Below the pieces are notes generated by a model. It saw only the letters and a program-made list of their open reading frames with translations. It had not been told where the DNA came from and did not search any database. Positions 15,954 through 21,761 of a DNA stretch of 35,496 bases are shown one piece after another. This DNA comes from a virus, in IMG/VR virus record IMGVR_UViG_3300011114_000127, positions 1 to 35,496 of that record; one strand, given 5' to 3'. The translations under genes were made by a program, and so were the position numbers. How positions within the stretch are numbered: position 1 is the stretch's first letter; each line of letters begins with the position of its first letter.

Positions 15954-16364
15954 TTAAAAAGGGATGTCATCTGCCATGTCATCAAAGTTAGTTTTAGGCG
16001 CTTCAGAAGTTTTAGTAACTTCTTTTGCTTCATCACGACTACCTAACATTTGCATTTGATCTGCAACTATTTCAGTTGTATAACGATCCTTTCCTTCTTT
16101 GTCTTGCCATTTACGAGTTTGAAGTCTGCCTTCAATATAAACAGGTCGGCCTTTCTTTAAATATTCACCTGCAATCTCTGCAAGTTTTCTAAATATTACT
16201 ATGTTATGCCATTCTGTTTTATCTTGTTTGTTACCGTCTTTATCTTTCCATGATTCAGTTGTAGCTAAACTAAAGTTACAAACTGCGTCACCATTTGGAA
16301 GATGTCTTACTTCAGGGTCTTTACCAAGATTACCTAAAACGATTACTTTATTTACTGATGCCAT
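15954..16364 (-). CDS. ssb: Single-stranded DNA-binding protein
   Basis: 136 residues from the ATG at 16362-16364, which follows AGAGGAGTGCAAC; an upstream in-frame ATG lacks this site. The OB fold (1-108) has [20 protein letters not shown], a [20 protein letters not shown] segment and [16 protein letters not shown], all SSB hallmarks. The short linker ends in the acidic tip DDMADDIPF, which docks SSB partners. It coats single-stranded DNA during replication and recombination. It sits with NinB, NinG and the replication genes. Confidence 0.95.
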   Translation of the reverse strand: MASVNKVIVLGNLGKDPEVRHLPNGDAVCNFSLATTESWKDKDGNKQDKTEWHNIVIFRKLAEIAGEYLKKGRPVYIEGRLQTRKWQDKEGKDRYTTEIVADQMQMLGSRDEAKEVTKTSEAPKTNFDDMADDIPF

Positions 16365-16524
16365 GTTGCACTCCTCTGTTGTGAATTGATGTGACATTAG
16401 ATAATATATATTTTTTACCCATTTGTCTTTTTAAATTTTGCACTTCAATAAATCTTTTTTCACAAAATAATATGTCTTTTGTGGTAATAGGAAGATTAGC
16501 CCCATAAAAGCTATGTAGTAACAC
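16348..16524 (-). CDS. Possible 58-aa gene with GTG start, overlapping ssb
   Basis: Open frame from a GTG at 16522-16524 behind GAGGTGATTC to a TAA at 16348-16350. The sequence includes [20 protein letters not shown] and a basic middle ([14 protein letters not shown]). It overlaps the preceding gene's end by 14 bp and the ssb start by 17 bp, as other genes here do. It fills what would otherwise be a 146-bp gap. It may be a HTH-like small protein ([13 protein letters not shown]), but this is only a reading of helix pattern. Moderately supported. Confidence 0.5.
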   Translation of the reverse strand: MLLHSFYGANLPITTKDILFCEKRFIEVQNLKRQMGKKYILSNVTSIHNRGVQHGISK

Positions 16525-16687
16525 GAATCACCTCACCTGTTGATTTGTCAAGCTCATATTCTGCTAAAGAATCTGAAGTTGTTTTCTGATTTTTAATACG
16601 TTGACCAAATATGCGTTCAAAGTTTTCGTCAAACTTTTTTTGATCGACTGATCTATACATATCACCTTTTCCAGCTTCATGTGCCAT
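16511..16687 (-). CDS. Small phage protein of the MAHxAGKGD..F..IFG type (58 aa)
   Basis: Starts MAHEAGKGDMYRSVDQKKFD behind AGGAGGCAAT, a near-perfect ribosome site. It continues ENFERIFGQRIKN and ends in [15 protein letters not shown]. The AHxxGKG start and F-x3-F-x2-IFG core recur in tiny proteins in replication regions of many tailed phages. Function unknown. It follows the 57-aa gene by 8 bp and overlaps the possible GTG-start gene. Confidence 0.75.
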   Translation of the reverse strand: MAHEAGKGDMYRSVDQKKFDENFERIFGQRIKNQKTTSDSLAEYELDKSTGEVIRVTT

Positions 16688-16695
16688 ATTGCCTC

Positions 16696-16869
16696 CTAAA
16701 ATAATGGTTCAGCTTTAATTAAATCAAATACATTTTCTTTTGGTGCTTTAGGTAATCTAATAACTTGAATATCTTTGTGGGTATCTTGATACCATTTAGC
16801 TTCTTTGTTTGACCAACGATATTTTCTAATCATATCGCCATTATCCATTACAGCATGAGTAAAGTTCAT
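16696..16869 (-). CDS. Small hypothetical protein (57 aa)
   Basis: Starts MNFTHAVMDNGDMIRKYRWS at an ATG that immediately follows the stop of the preceding gene (TAAATG), with GAGGA just upstream. It ends KENVFDLIKAEPLF, 8 bp before the next gene. Soluble, with an aromatic and basic N-terminal half (KYRWSNKEAKWYQD). No known family. Support comes from the ribosome site and tight packing on both sides. Confidence 0.65.
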   Translation of the reverse strand: MNFTHAVMDNGDMIRKYRWSNKEAKWYQDTHKDIQVIRLPKAPKENVFDLIKAEPLF

Positions 16870-17160
16870 TTAATCCTCGCAGTTTCCGCCAATACACATT
16901 TTACTTTTTAACACAGCTTCTTCAATATCTGCAATAGCATCTTTGCCAATAAAGTCATCCGCTGCACTACACAATCGTTTATATAAACTATGTTCAATCT
17001 CTGTCACAGATGTTCGCATAATTAATCCACGATCACGACCATGATCTGAAATAATAGAATTAACATAATCAGAAGGTTCTACACCCCATGATTCAACTTC
17101 GTCATATTTCTTTTGATCTAATTCAACTTCAATAATAACTGAAAATTTTTTAAGAGTCAT
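16870..17160 (-). CDS. Hypothetical acidic protein (96 aa)
   Basis: Begins MTLKKFSVIIEVELDQKKYD, a beta strand then helix, followed by SWGVEPSDYVNSIISDHGRD, a region with ELD/DYV spacing. The C-terminus has two Cys (MCIGGNCED) and may bind metal or form a disulfide. The start ATG follows AAAGGTTAAAA. It overlaps the upstream 60-aa gene by 11 bp and abuts the next gene with no gap. Unrecognised family; it belongs to the replication-region small-gene run. Confidence 0.65.
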   Translation of the reverse strand: MTLKKFSVIIEVELDQKKYDEVESWGVEPSDYVNSIISDHGRDRGLIMRTSVTEIEHSLYKRLCSAADDFIGKDAIADIEEAVLKSKMCIGGNCED

Positions 17161-17332
17161 TTTTAACCTTTCTGATAAGCTCTAACATTTCTGATCTGCC
17201 ATGCTTGGCTTGGTATCGTTCAAGCATAGCTTTGGCGTGTTGTTTATGTGCGCCTCGTAGCCATCGCACCCAACAACATTGGTTATTAAAATCAAAACGG
17301 CCACGATTTTCATTGCATAATTCACAATTCAT
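17150..17332 (-). CDS. Small Cys/Arg-rich protein (60 aa)
   Basis: Starts MNCELCNENRGRFDFNNQCC, with CxxC at 3/6 and a CC pair at 19-20, consistent with one zinc site. The following WVRWLRGAHKQHAKAMLERY is basic and helical, suggesting nucleic-acid contact. It starts in an ATGA overlap with the helicase-loader gene. Similar CELCN...RGR...CC.VR small proteins occur in phage replication regions. Function unknown. Confidence 0.7.
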   Translation of the reverse strand: MNCELCNENRGRFDFNNQCCWVRWLRGAHKQHAKAMLERYQAKHGRSEMLELIRKVKNDS

Positions 17333-17763
17333 TTAATGCGTAATGCTTCCCTAGCAAATTTAACTCCAATTTCTAATTTATATTTGCCTTTGTCTGCATC
17401 ATTTAAAATTCGTCTTGCCCAAGCTTTAGGATCAACACTTGGTTTACTTGCAATCTCACCTACAACTCGTTTCATTTTATCGTGATTGTTTTTAATTTCT
17501 TCTTCACTAAAATGTCTTGGCAATGCTTTTACAAATTGAGGTGTTTCTTGTAAACGACATAAATCTAATATGTCAGATATTGTTGGCATAAATTTATTTG
17601 AGTTGACGTAGGTATCGAAAGCTTTTGATACAACCATAAACTCATATCGTTCAAGTTTAGCCCACCATATTCTTAAAGTTTCACGATCCAATTCAGGTTT
17701 TGAATAGATTGTAGTGATGCTGTGCATCATGTCTTTAAAACCATGCTTTTGAGTATCTATCAA
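17329..17763 (-). CDS. Probable helicase loader (lambda P / G39P-like)
   Basis: 144 residues. The N-terminal helical domain (DMMHSITTIYSKPELDRETL, then RIWWAKLERYEFMVVSKAF and NSNKFMPTISDILDLCR) matches the pattern of G39P/helicase-loader N-termini: W--L, then al--Y-----fPT--di. The C-terminus has a DPKAWARRIL motif. It would deliver the host replicative helicase to the origin. It directly follows the replication initiator, the lambda O-P order. The start is a TTG at 17761-17763 overlapping the previous stop, with AAGGAAG 6 nt upstream; ATGs at 17730 or 17727 are alternatives. Family similarity is by pattern, so moderately sure. Confidence 0.65.
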   Translation of the reverse strand: MIDTQKHGFKDMMHSITTIYSKPELDRETLRIWWAKLERYEFMVVSKAFDTYVNSNKFMPTISDILDLCRLQETPQFVKALPRHFSEEEIKNNHDKMKRVVGEIASKPSVDPKAWARRILNDADKGKYKLEIGVKFAREALRIK

Positions 17764-18413
17764 AATGCTTCCTTTTCTTCAGGTTGTTCATCTTGCCAAC
17801 GCATTTGATTTAAATATGTTGTAGCCATAGGAATATAACCTTTTTTCCACTTTTCACTTTCTCTTTGCCAATTCAATGCAAATATAACTTTATCTATTGG
17901 TGGATTTGTTGCTATCCAACTTTTAAGAGATTCCATTTTTCCGTCTTTAATTGGATATAAACTCCAAAACTCTAAAAATTCAGGGTAATCATCATAGTTA
18001 TATGACTTCTTTACTTTAATAGGTTTTTCTTTATCTTTATTTATGTCTTGTTCTTTATCTTTCTCTTTATCTTGCTTATAAGTTGCTTGCAAGTTTCTAG
18101 TATGATTATCCCTAAATTTCAATAAGTTAGGAATTTTAACTGTAATAATATCACAATCACGTTGAATTAACATCAGACCAACATCAGAACAACATTGAAT
18201 AAGAAAAAGGAATTTTTTAGTAGTGATGTTAGCTTGACGACCCCATCTAGATAAACTGTAAGTAACATCATGCTTATCAGTTTCGTCTATACCTTCAGAA
18301 ACAATTTCAAGCATTTTGAAATAAAATCCATAACCTTCAAGACCTGTTTTATCTTCCAATAAAGCAATCTTTTCATCGTTTCTTGCAGTTGAATAATGTT
18401 TAAACCACTTCAT
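17760..18413 (-). CDS. Replication initiator (DUF4373 / lambda O-like)
   Basis: 217 residues. The N-terminal winged-helix-like domain (1-110) starts MKWFKHYSTARNDEKIALLE and continues GLEGYGFYFKMLEIVSEGID, the hallmark of the DUF4373/Lin1244-type domain found in phage initiators. A charged linker made of KDKEKDKEQDINKDKEK follows (about 114-130). The C-terminal segment YPEFLEFWSLYPIKDGKMES with YIPMATTYLNQMRWQDE is a lambda-O-like/DnaD-like initiator tail. It probably binds the phage origin, which in lambda O lies inside the gene. The Lys/Asp-rich linker DNA here is a candidate AT-rich origin region. Followed by a helicase loader. Confidence 0.8.
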   Translation of the reverse strand: MKWFKHYSTARNDEKIALLEDKTGLEGYGFYFKMLEIVSEGIDETDKHDVTYSLSRWGRQANITTKKFLFLIQCCSDVGLMLIQRDCDIITVKIPNLLKFRDNHTRNLQATYKQDKEKDKEQDINKDKEKPIKVKKSYNYDDYPEFLEFWSLYPIKDGKMESLKSWIATNPPIDKVIFALNWQRESEKWKKGYIPMATTYLNQMRWQDEQPEEKEAF

Positions 18414-18819
18414 TTTTAATTTTCCTTGCTTTTTTTCCTAATTCATATAATTTTTTATATATTGGTTTATCTATAAAACAAGTAAAACTAATTATTCCTT
18501 CATAGGGTATTTCACCGAATCCAGCCATTAAAAATAATGCGTAATGTCTATCGGATAAATTTAAGAAAGCATTAGTCCATTTAAAAAAATCAAAATTATC
18601 ATGTTGCTCTTCATGGCAATCTTTGCAAACAACAGACAATTGATTGGCATGATATTCCCATGGCTCATGTCCTTTTAAATATTCTTTATGATGAACATGA
18701 AGTGTTATTTCTTTTGTTCCACATATTTCACAAGTAAAATCTTTTGCTTGCATAGCTTGTAAACGCAATTTTTGCCATCTTGGGTCTTGAAGCTTTTGAA
18801 AATACGTTAATTCAGCCAT
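18400..18819 (-). CDS. HNH endonuclease domain protein
   Basis: 139 residues. Zinc/HNH motif: CEIC (30-33), LHVHHKEYLKGHEPWEY (40-56, catalytic His in VHHK), then LSVVCKDCHEEQH (61-73). The second half is helical, ending in a basic LGKKARKIKNEVV. Free-standing HNH proteins in phages may be homing enzymes, packaging helpers or restriction-like nucleases. Here, between the Cro-like gene and the replication initiator and far from terminase, the packaging role is less likely. It overlaps the initiator start by 14 bp. Confidence 0.85.
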   Translation of the reverse strand: MAELTYFQKLQDPRWQKLRLQAMQAKDFTCEICGTKEITLHVHHKEYLKGHEPWEYHANQLSVVCKDCHEEQHDNFDFFKWTNAFLNLSDRHYALFLMAGFGEIPYEGIISFTCFIDKPIYKKLYELGKKARKIKNEVV

Positions 18820-18821
18820 TT

Positions 18822-18998
18822 TTAGTCCTTAAATTTGCGTTTTAAGAAGATTTCAGGGTATTGAAGCTTGATTTTGGCTGGAATACCTCGTTTTTTCCAT
18901 TGATAAACCTTGATTTGTTGGCTCAATCCTGACCAGCCCAATCGCTTACACAGGGCTTTAGAACCACCATAAAACTCAATAATTTCAGAATCTGTCAT
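18822..18998 (-). CDS. Cro-like DNA-binding regulator (58 aa)
   Basis: Starts MTDSEIIEFYGGSKALCKRL behind AGGATTAGGATACAAAT. It shows a Cro/YdaS-type HTH: YGG--ALCKRLGW-------V-QWKKRGIPAK, and ends KLQYPEIFLKRKFKD. The pattern (GGsxALc-rLGw ... v--WkkRGIPak--lqyPeiF) is typical of small Cro-like repressors in phages and prophages. It is the first leftward gene from the divergent control region and probably binds the inverted repeat at 19053-19089. No CI-type partner is seen. It is followed 2 bp later by the HNH gene. Confidence 0.85.
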   Translation of the reverse strand: MTDSEIIEFYGGSKALCKRLGWSGLSQQIKVYQWKKRGIPAKIKLQYPEIFLKRKFKD

Positions 18999-19038
18999 AT
19001 TTGTATCCTAATCCTTATTTTATAGTTTGTGTAAAATA

Positions 19039-19067
19039 TTTATAACTTTTTGTTAAATATTTGTTGA
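19039..19067 (-). promoter_or_regulatory. Leftward early promoter (candidate)
   Basis: On the minus strand, TCAACA (19062-19067, four of six -35 bases) lies 17 bp from TATAAA (19039-19044, five of six -10 bases). It reads into the Cro-like gene starting at 18998. Its -35 lies inside the left arm of the inverted repeat and overlaps the rightward -35, so the two promoters probably compete and share an operator. Confidence 0.55.
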
Positions 19068-19089
19068 CATCATAATAACAAATAGTTAA
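19053..19089. promoter_or_regulatory. 13-bp imperfect inverted repeat (candidate operator)
   Basis: Arms at 19053-19065 (TTAAATATTTGTT) and 19077-19089 (AACAAATAGTTAA) are reverse complements with one mismatch, separated by 11 bp. It covers the -35 of both promoters and part of the rightward -10. Its place between divergent genes next to a Cro-like regulator makes it the likely operator. Confidence 0.6.
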
Positions 19090-19093
19090 TAAT
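19064..19093 (+). promoter_or_regulatory. Rightward early promoter
   Basis: Consensus TTGACA (19064-19069) is 18 bp from AATAAT (19088-19093, five of six bases of TATAAT). It reads into the membrane peptide gene at 19127 and the recombination genes beyond. Confidence 0.65.
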
Positions 19094-19126
19094 GCAAGTG
19101 TAGTTTTTAATTTTATGGAGGAAATT

Positions 19127-19237
19127 ATGAAACGTGACTTTATCAAAGGCTGTATCTTTGCAGTAGCAACCCTATCCTATATGGCTTTATGGCTATATGT
19201 CTTATACCCAATCTTACTTAAACATTTTGGAGCTTAA
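19127..19237 (+). CDS. Tiny single-pass membrane protein (36 aa)
   Basis: Starts MKRDFIKGCIFAVATLSYMA with a near-ideal GGAGGAAATT site. A short basic head (KRDFIK) is followed by a hydrophobic segment of about 20 residues (GCIFAVATLSYMALWLYVLY) and a short tail. It is the first gene of the rightward unit and ends 1 bp before the next ATG. Small early membrane peptides of phages may act on host membrane functions or superinfection. No specific role is visible. Confidence 0.7.
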   Translation: MKRDFIKGCIFAVATLSYMALWLYVLYPILLKHFGA

Positions 19238-19238
19238 T

Positions 19239-19523
19239 ATGACTATTCAACAAGAATACGCTGAAGATTTAATTGACACCGATCCATTAGAAGTTTTTGC
19301 TCACATGGATCAAGAACAACTAGCTGGCACGATTCGTGCTTTATATTGGGCTAATCAAAAAGGCGATATGTTAAGTCTTAATCTTTTTGCCAAATCTATA
19401 AGTAACGCATTTTTTGATACTGCAATGGAACTTACTGAAAAAAAGTTAAATGAGGCTAACGTCTATCAAGGGCCGTTTGATGCCATGTATGACGCTGGCC
19501 ACCAACATGGGGACTTTCTATAA
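19239..19523 (+). CDS. Hypothetical acidic protein (94 aa)
   Basis: Starts MTIQQEYAEDLIDTDPLEVF at the ATG at 19239-19241 behind GGAGCTTAAT; an in-frame upstream ATG lies inside the membrane peptide gene and has no such site. Mostly helical and acidic (DQEQLAGTIRALYWANQKGD, then DTAMELTEKKLNEAN), ending QHGDFL. It overlaps the following tiny gene as TAATG. No known family; it probably acts early with the recombination genes. Confidence 0.7.
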   Translation: MTIQQEYAEDLIDTDPLEVFAHMDQEQLAGTIRALYWANQKGDMLSLNLFAKSISNAFFDTAMELTEKKLNEANVYQGPFDAMYDAGHQHGDFL

Positions 19524-19609
19524 TGAGATACTTAATTAATGTTTTGTATTTGTATTACAAAGGTTTCACTTTTAGAAAATCACTTCAATTAGCAAAGGGC
19601 ATTAAATGA
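19523..19609 (+). CDS. Tiny basic peptide gene (28 aa)
   Basis: MRYLINVLYLYYKGFTFRKS begins at a TAATG overlap with the gene before and ends at an ATGA overlap with the annealing-protein gene after. It has a short aromatic amphipathic helix and a basic tail (FRKSLQLAKGIK). The double coupling supports real translation and may only serve to carry ribosomes to the annealing protein. Low certainty on any function. Confidence 0.5.
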   Translation: MRYLINVLYLYYKGFTFRKSLQLAKGIK

Positions 19610-20133
19610 TTACTTTTAACGAATTAAAAAAGATTAACGTTAATGAGCATACAGAAAAGAAAGGCAATTTAACGTATCTTTCATGGGCATGGGCAGTAGA
19701 TCAATTATTAACTAATGATCCGACTGCAACTTGGGAATATAAAGAGCCTGTTAAGTTTGGCGATACATTAATGGTGTTTTGTTCAGTTACTGCATTTGGC
19801 AAAACCATGACAGCTCAACTTCCTGTATTGGATTACAAGAATAAAGCTATACCTAATCCTGACGCTATGGCTACCAATACAGCTATGCAACGTTGTCTAG
19901 CTAAAGCAATTGCTTTACATGGTATCGGTCTTTATATCTACGCAGGTGAGGATTTACCACAATCTGAACCAGCAACTCAAGATGACATTGAAGATGTCAT
20001 TAAACAAATCAACAAAGCAGAATCAGTTGATGAACTTATGTCTATTTATAGACAAGCTGCAAATTTTGACAAGGCGTCTTTAGCAAAAATAAAGACATAT
20101 TTATCTGATCGTAAAAATGAATTGGAGGCATAG
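19606..20133 (+). CDS. Single-strand annealing protein, Sak3 / DUF1071-type
   Basis: 175 residues. The core has NLTYLSWAWAVDQLLTNDPT (21-40), KFGDTLMVFCSVTAFGKTMT, QLPVLDYKNKAIPNPDAMAT and NTAMQRCLAKAIALHGIGLYIYAGEDLP (about 90-117). This is the DUF1071/Sak3-type recombinase pattern. A more variable helical C-terminus follows. It anneals complementary single strands in phage recombination, working with the exonuclease two genes downstream. It starts in an ATGA overlap. Family is confidently recognised. Confidence 0.9.
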   Translation: MITFNELKKINVNEHTEKKGNLTYLSWAWAVDQLLTNDPTATWEYKEPVKFGDTLMVFCSVTAFGKTMTAQLPVLDYKNKAIPNPDAMATNTAMQRCLAKAIALHGIGLYIYAGEDLPQSEPATQDDIEDVIKQINKAESVDELMSIYRQAANFDKASLAKIKTYLSDRKNELEA

Positions 20134-20134
20134 T

Positions 20135-20356
20135 ATGAATCAGCAAGAACGTTTAACCGAGTATTTAGAAAAGCATGGCAAGATTGATCCATTAAAAGCA
20201 TGGACTCAATTAGGCATCTATCGATTGGCCGATACTGTTTTTAACTTACGCAAAAAAGGTTACGACATAACAACAACCAATAAAAAAGTTAAGAATAAGT
20301 TTAAAGAAGTTTGTGTCGTAGCCGAATACAAATTGGAAGGATCAAACAATGTCTGA
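20135..20356 (+). CDS. HTH-domain protein (73 aa) between annealing protein and exonuclease
   Basis: Starts MNQQERLTEYLEKHGKIDPL behind GGAGGCATAGT; a longer reading six codons upstream lacks that site. The fold pattern Q-e-l-eyLekhG-I-pl-AW-qLGiyRLa--v--LRkkGydI is a winged helix-turn-helix of the HTH_39 type, common in phages. It ends with a short strand VCVVAEYKLE. It overlaps the exonuclease start by 8 bp. It may regulate the operon or bind DNA during recombination; the role is inferred. Confidence 0.8.
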   Translation: MNQQERLTEYLEKHGKIDPLKAWTQLGIYRLADTVFNLRKKGYDITTTNKKVKNKFKEVCVVAEYKLEGSNNV

Positions 20357-20981
20357 CATTATCTTACAGGGAACGCCTGAATGGTTAGAGTTGCGTAAAG
20401 GTCATGTCACAGCTTCACGAGTGGCAGACATAATGGCTAAAACTAAAACAGGGCCAAGTGCTAGTCGGCAAAATTATTTGATTGAATTAGCAATCCAACG
20501 TGTTACAGGAATTGTTGAAGAGTCATATAAAAATGATGCAATGATTCGTGGTCAAGAGGAAGAACCAAAGGCACGAGCTGCATACGAAACTATTACCAAA
20601 ACCTTTGTTGAGGAAGTGCCTTTTGTCAAACACAAAACAATTGAATGGTTTGGTGCATCGCCTGACGGCATTATTAAAAATAATGATGGCACATATAACC
20701 TTTTGGAAATAAAGAATCCAAATAGTGCTACGCATTGGTCTTATATTAAAGAAGGTGAAATACCAACTAAATATAAAATTCAAATGATGGCTCAAATGTC
20801 TTGCACAGGCGCTCAATGGTGCGATTTCTTTTCTTACGACAGTCGTATGCCTGAAGGAAGTAAATACTTTTTAGCTAGATTAACTCGTGATCCAAGTTTC
20901 ATTGATGATATGGAAAAGGAAATCCAAGCTTTTCTTGAAGAGGTCGCACATGAAACTAAACTCATGGAAAATCGAGTATAG
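20349..20981 (+). CDS. YqaJ-like (lambda Exo-type) recombination exonuclease
   Basis: 210 residues of the PD-(D/E)XK fold. Motifs: TPEWLELRKGHVTASRVADI (9-28), GQEEEPKARAAYE (68-80), FGASPDGI (101-108, metal Asp at 106), LLEIKNP (118-124, Glu120 and Lys122 catalytic) and KIQMMAQM (143-150, the Q motif). It degrades duplex ends to make single strands for the annealing protein upstream, giving a Red-like two-component system. It overlaps the HTH gene. Highly confident. Confidence 0.93.
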   Translation: MSDIILQGTPEWLELRKGHVTASRVADIMAKTKTGPSASRQNYLIELAIQRVTGIVEESYKNDAMIRGQEEEPKARAAYETITKTFVEEVPFVKHKTIEWFGASPDGIIKNNDGTYNLLEIKNPNSATHWSYIKEGEIPTKYKIQMMAQMSCTGAQWCDFFSYDSRMPEGSKYFLARLTRDPSFIDDMEKEIQAFLEEVAHETKLMENRV

Positions 20982-20990
20982 ATTGAATAA

Positions 20991-20999
20991 TGGTATAAT
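20991..20999 (+). promoter_or_regulatory. Extended -10 promoter before the cell-wall hydrolase
   Basis: TGGTATAAT is a perfect extended -10 (TG-N-TATAAT). No good -35 is seen 16-18 bp upstream, which extended -10 promoters can lack. It lies 10 bp after the exonuclease stop and gives a leader of about 25 nt ending in a GGGGGG ribosome site, so the hydrolase can be made independently of the early promoter. Confidence 0.65.
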
Positions 21000-21030
21000 C
21001 TTATTTGGCAATAACACAGGGGGGTCATTT

Positions 21031-21420
21031 ATGATCGACCAAGCCTTGCTATGTCTTGCACAAACTATTTATATGGAAAGTGCAACAGAGCAAAAAGAAG
21101 CGCAAATTGGAGTTGGATACGTTTTGATGCGAAGAGCCGACTTTGACAAAGATCAAGTATGTAATGAAATGAAAAAGCCATATCAATTTACTTGGTATGG
21201 AAAAGTCAAACCACCTGAACATAAAGAAATAAAACCTTATTTCCTTAATCTTGCATATCGTATTATGCACAAGTTAGAGCCTGATTATTCCTATGGCGCA
21301 ACTAACTTTCACGACACTTCAATTAAGAAACCTCAATCATGGTGGAAACTCAAAAAGACTATTCAATGGTCACACATGATATTTTATAAACAGGAGGAAT
21401 TAAAATATGCTCAATATTGA
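21031..21420 (+). CDS. SleB-like cell wall hydrolase (muralytic enzyme)
   Basis: 129 residues from the ATG at 21031, behind GGGGGGTCATTT. The domain (Hydrolase_2/SleB type) shows DQALLCLAQTIYMESATEQK (3-22, catalytic Glu at 16), a GVGYVLMRR strand, QFTWYGK (about 52-58), YGATNFHD (88-95), PQSWW and WSHMIFYK (113-120). No signal peptide is seen, so it needs a holin to reach the wall. Reads extending upstream lie within the exonuclease gene and lack the domain. It is separate from the late lysis cassette at 24-25 kb, so the phage has two muralytic enzymes. Confidence 0.85.
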   Translation: MIDQALLCLAQTIYMESATEQKEAQIGVGYVLMRRADFDKDQVCNEMKKPYQFTWYGKVKPPEHKEIKPYFLNLAYRIMHKLEPDYSYGATNFHDTSIKKPQSWWKLKKTIQWSHMIFYKQEELKYAQY

Positions 21421-21661
21421 GTTATTTGCTAAACAAATTAATGGTGAGATTGATGTAACAAAAATAGTCAGTCCTCCACCACCGCCAAAACCTGACGTTA
21501 AATTAGATTGCTATATTTATAAACTTGTGGGCAATCAATCAAGAATGTTATCTGCTAACAATGGCAGAAGAACCAAGCCTTGCAATGTAACGCTTGTATT
21601 TAATGGAAACACAGGTCAACTAAAAGATATATATTTAATAAACAAAAATGCAAATATTTGA
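21407..21661 (+). CDS. Hypothetical protein with proline run (84 aa)
   Basis: Starts MLNIELFAKQINGEIDVTKI behind AGGAGGAATTAAAAT, overlapping the hydrolase by 14 bp. A PPPPPPKP run (residues 23-30) splits a short N-terminal region from a beta-rich C-terminal part (CYIYKLVGNQSRMLS...NVTLVFNGNTGQLKDIYL). Family not recognised; it may be an accessory to the lysis or wall enzyme. The next small membrane gene overlaps its end. Confidence 0.65.
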   Translation: MLNIELFAKQINGEIDVTKIVSPPPPPKPDVKLDCYIYKLVGNQSRMLSANNGRRTKPCNVTLVFNGNTGQLKDIYLINKNANI

Positions 21662-21761
21662 TATATTAATTAAAGTTTTAATGTTTTTTGGAGGTGTCGG
21701 TCTTTTGATCGGCATTTTTTTCATGCTTGAACTTTTATTTGGAACTTACATATGCCATTAA
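21648..21761 (+). CDS. Tiny hydrophobic membrane protein (37 aa)
   Basis: MQIFDILIKVLMFFGGVGLL is followed by IGIFFMLELLFGTYICH. Almost the whole chain is a hydrophobic helix with a GGVGLLIG centre. It overlaps the previous gene by 14 bp and the metallophosphoesterase start by 10 bp. It could be a small pinholin-like or regulatory membrane peptide linked to the hydrolase nearby, but the sequence alone does not decide. Confidence 0.6.
   Translation: MQIFDILIKVLMFFGGVGLLIGIFFMLELLFGTYICH

Noticed and set aside
20523-21270. Minus-strand open frames opposite the exonuclease and cell-wall hydrolase
   Set aside because: The + strand encodes clear YqaJ and SleB-like motifs in this stretch; the reverse frames have no recognisable features.
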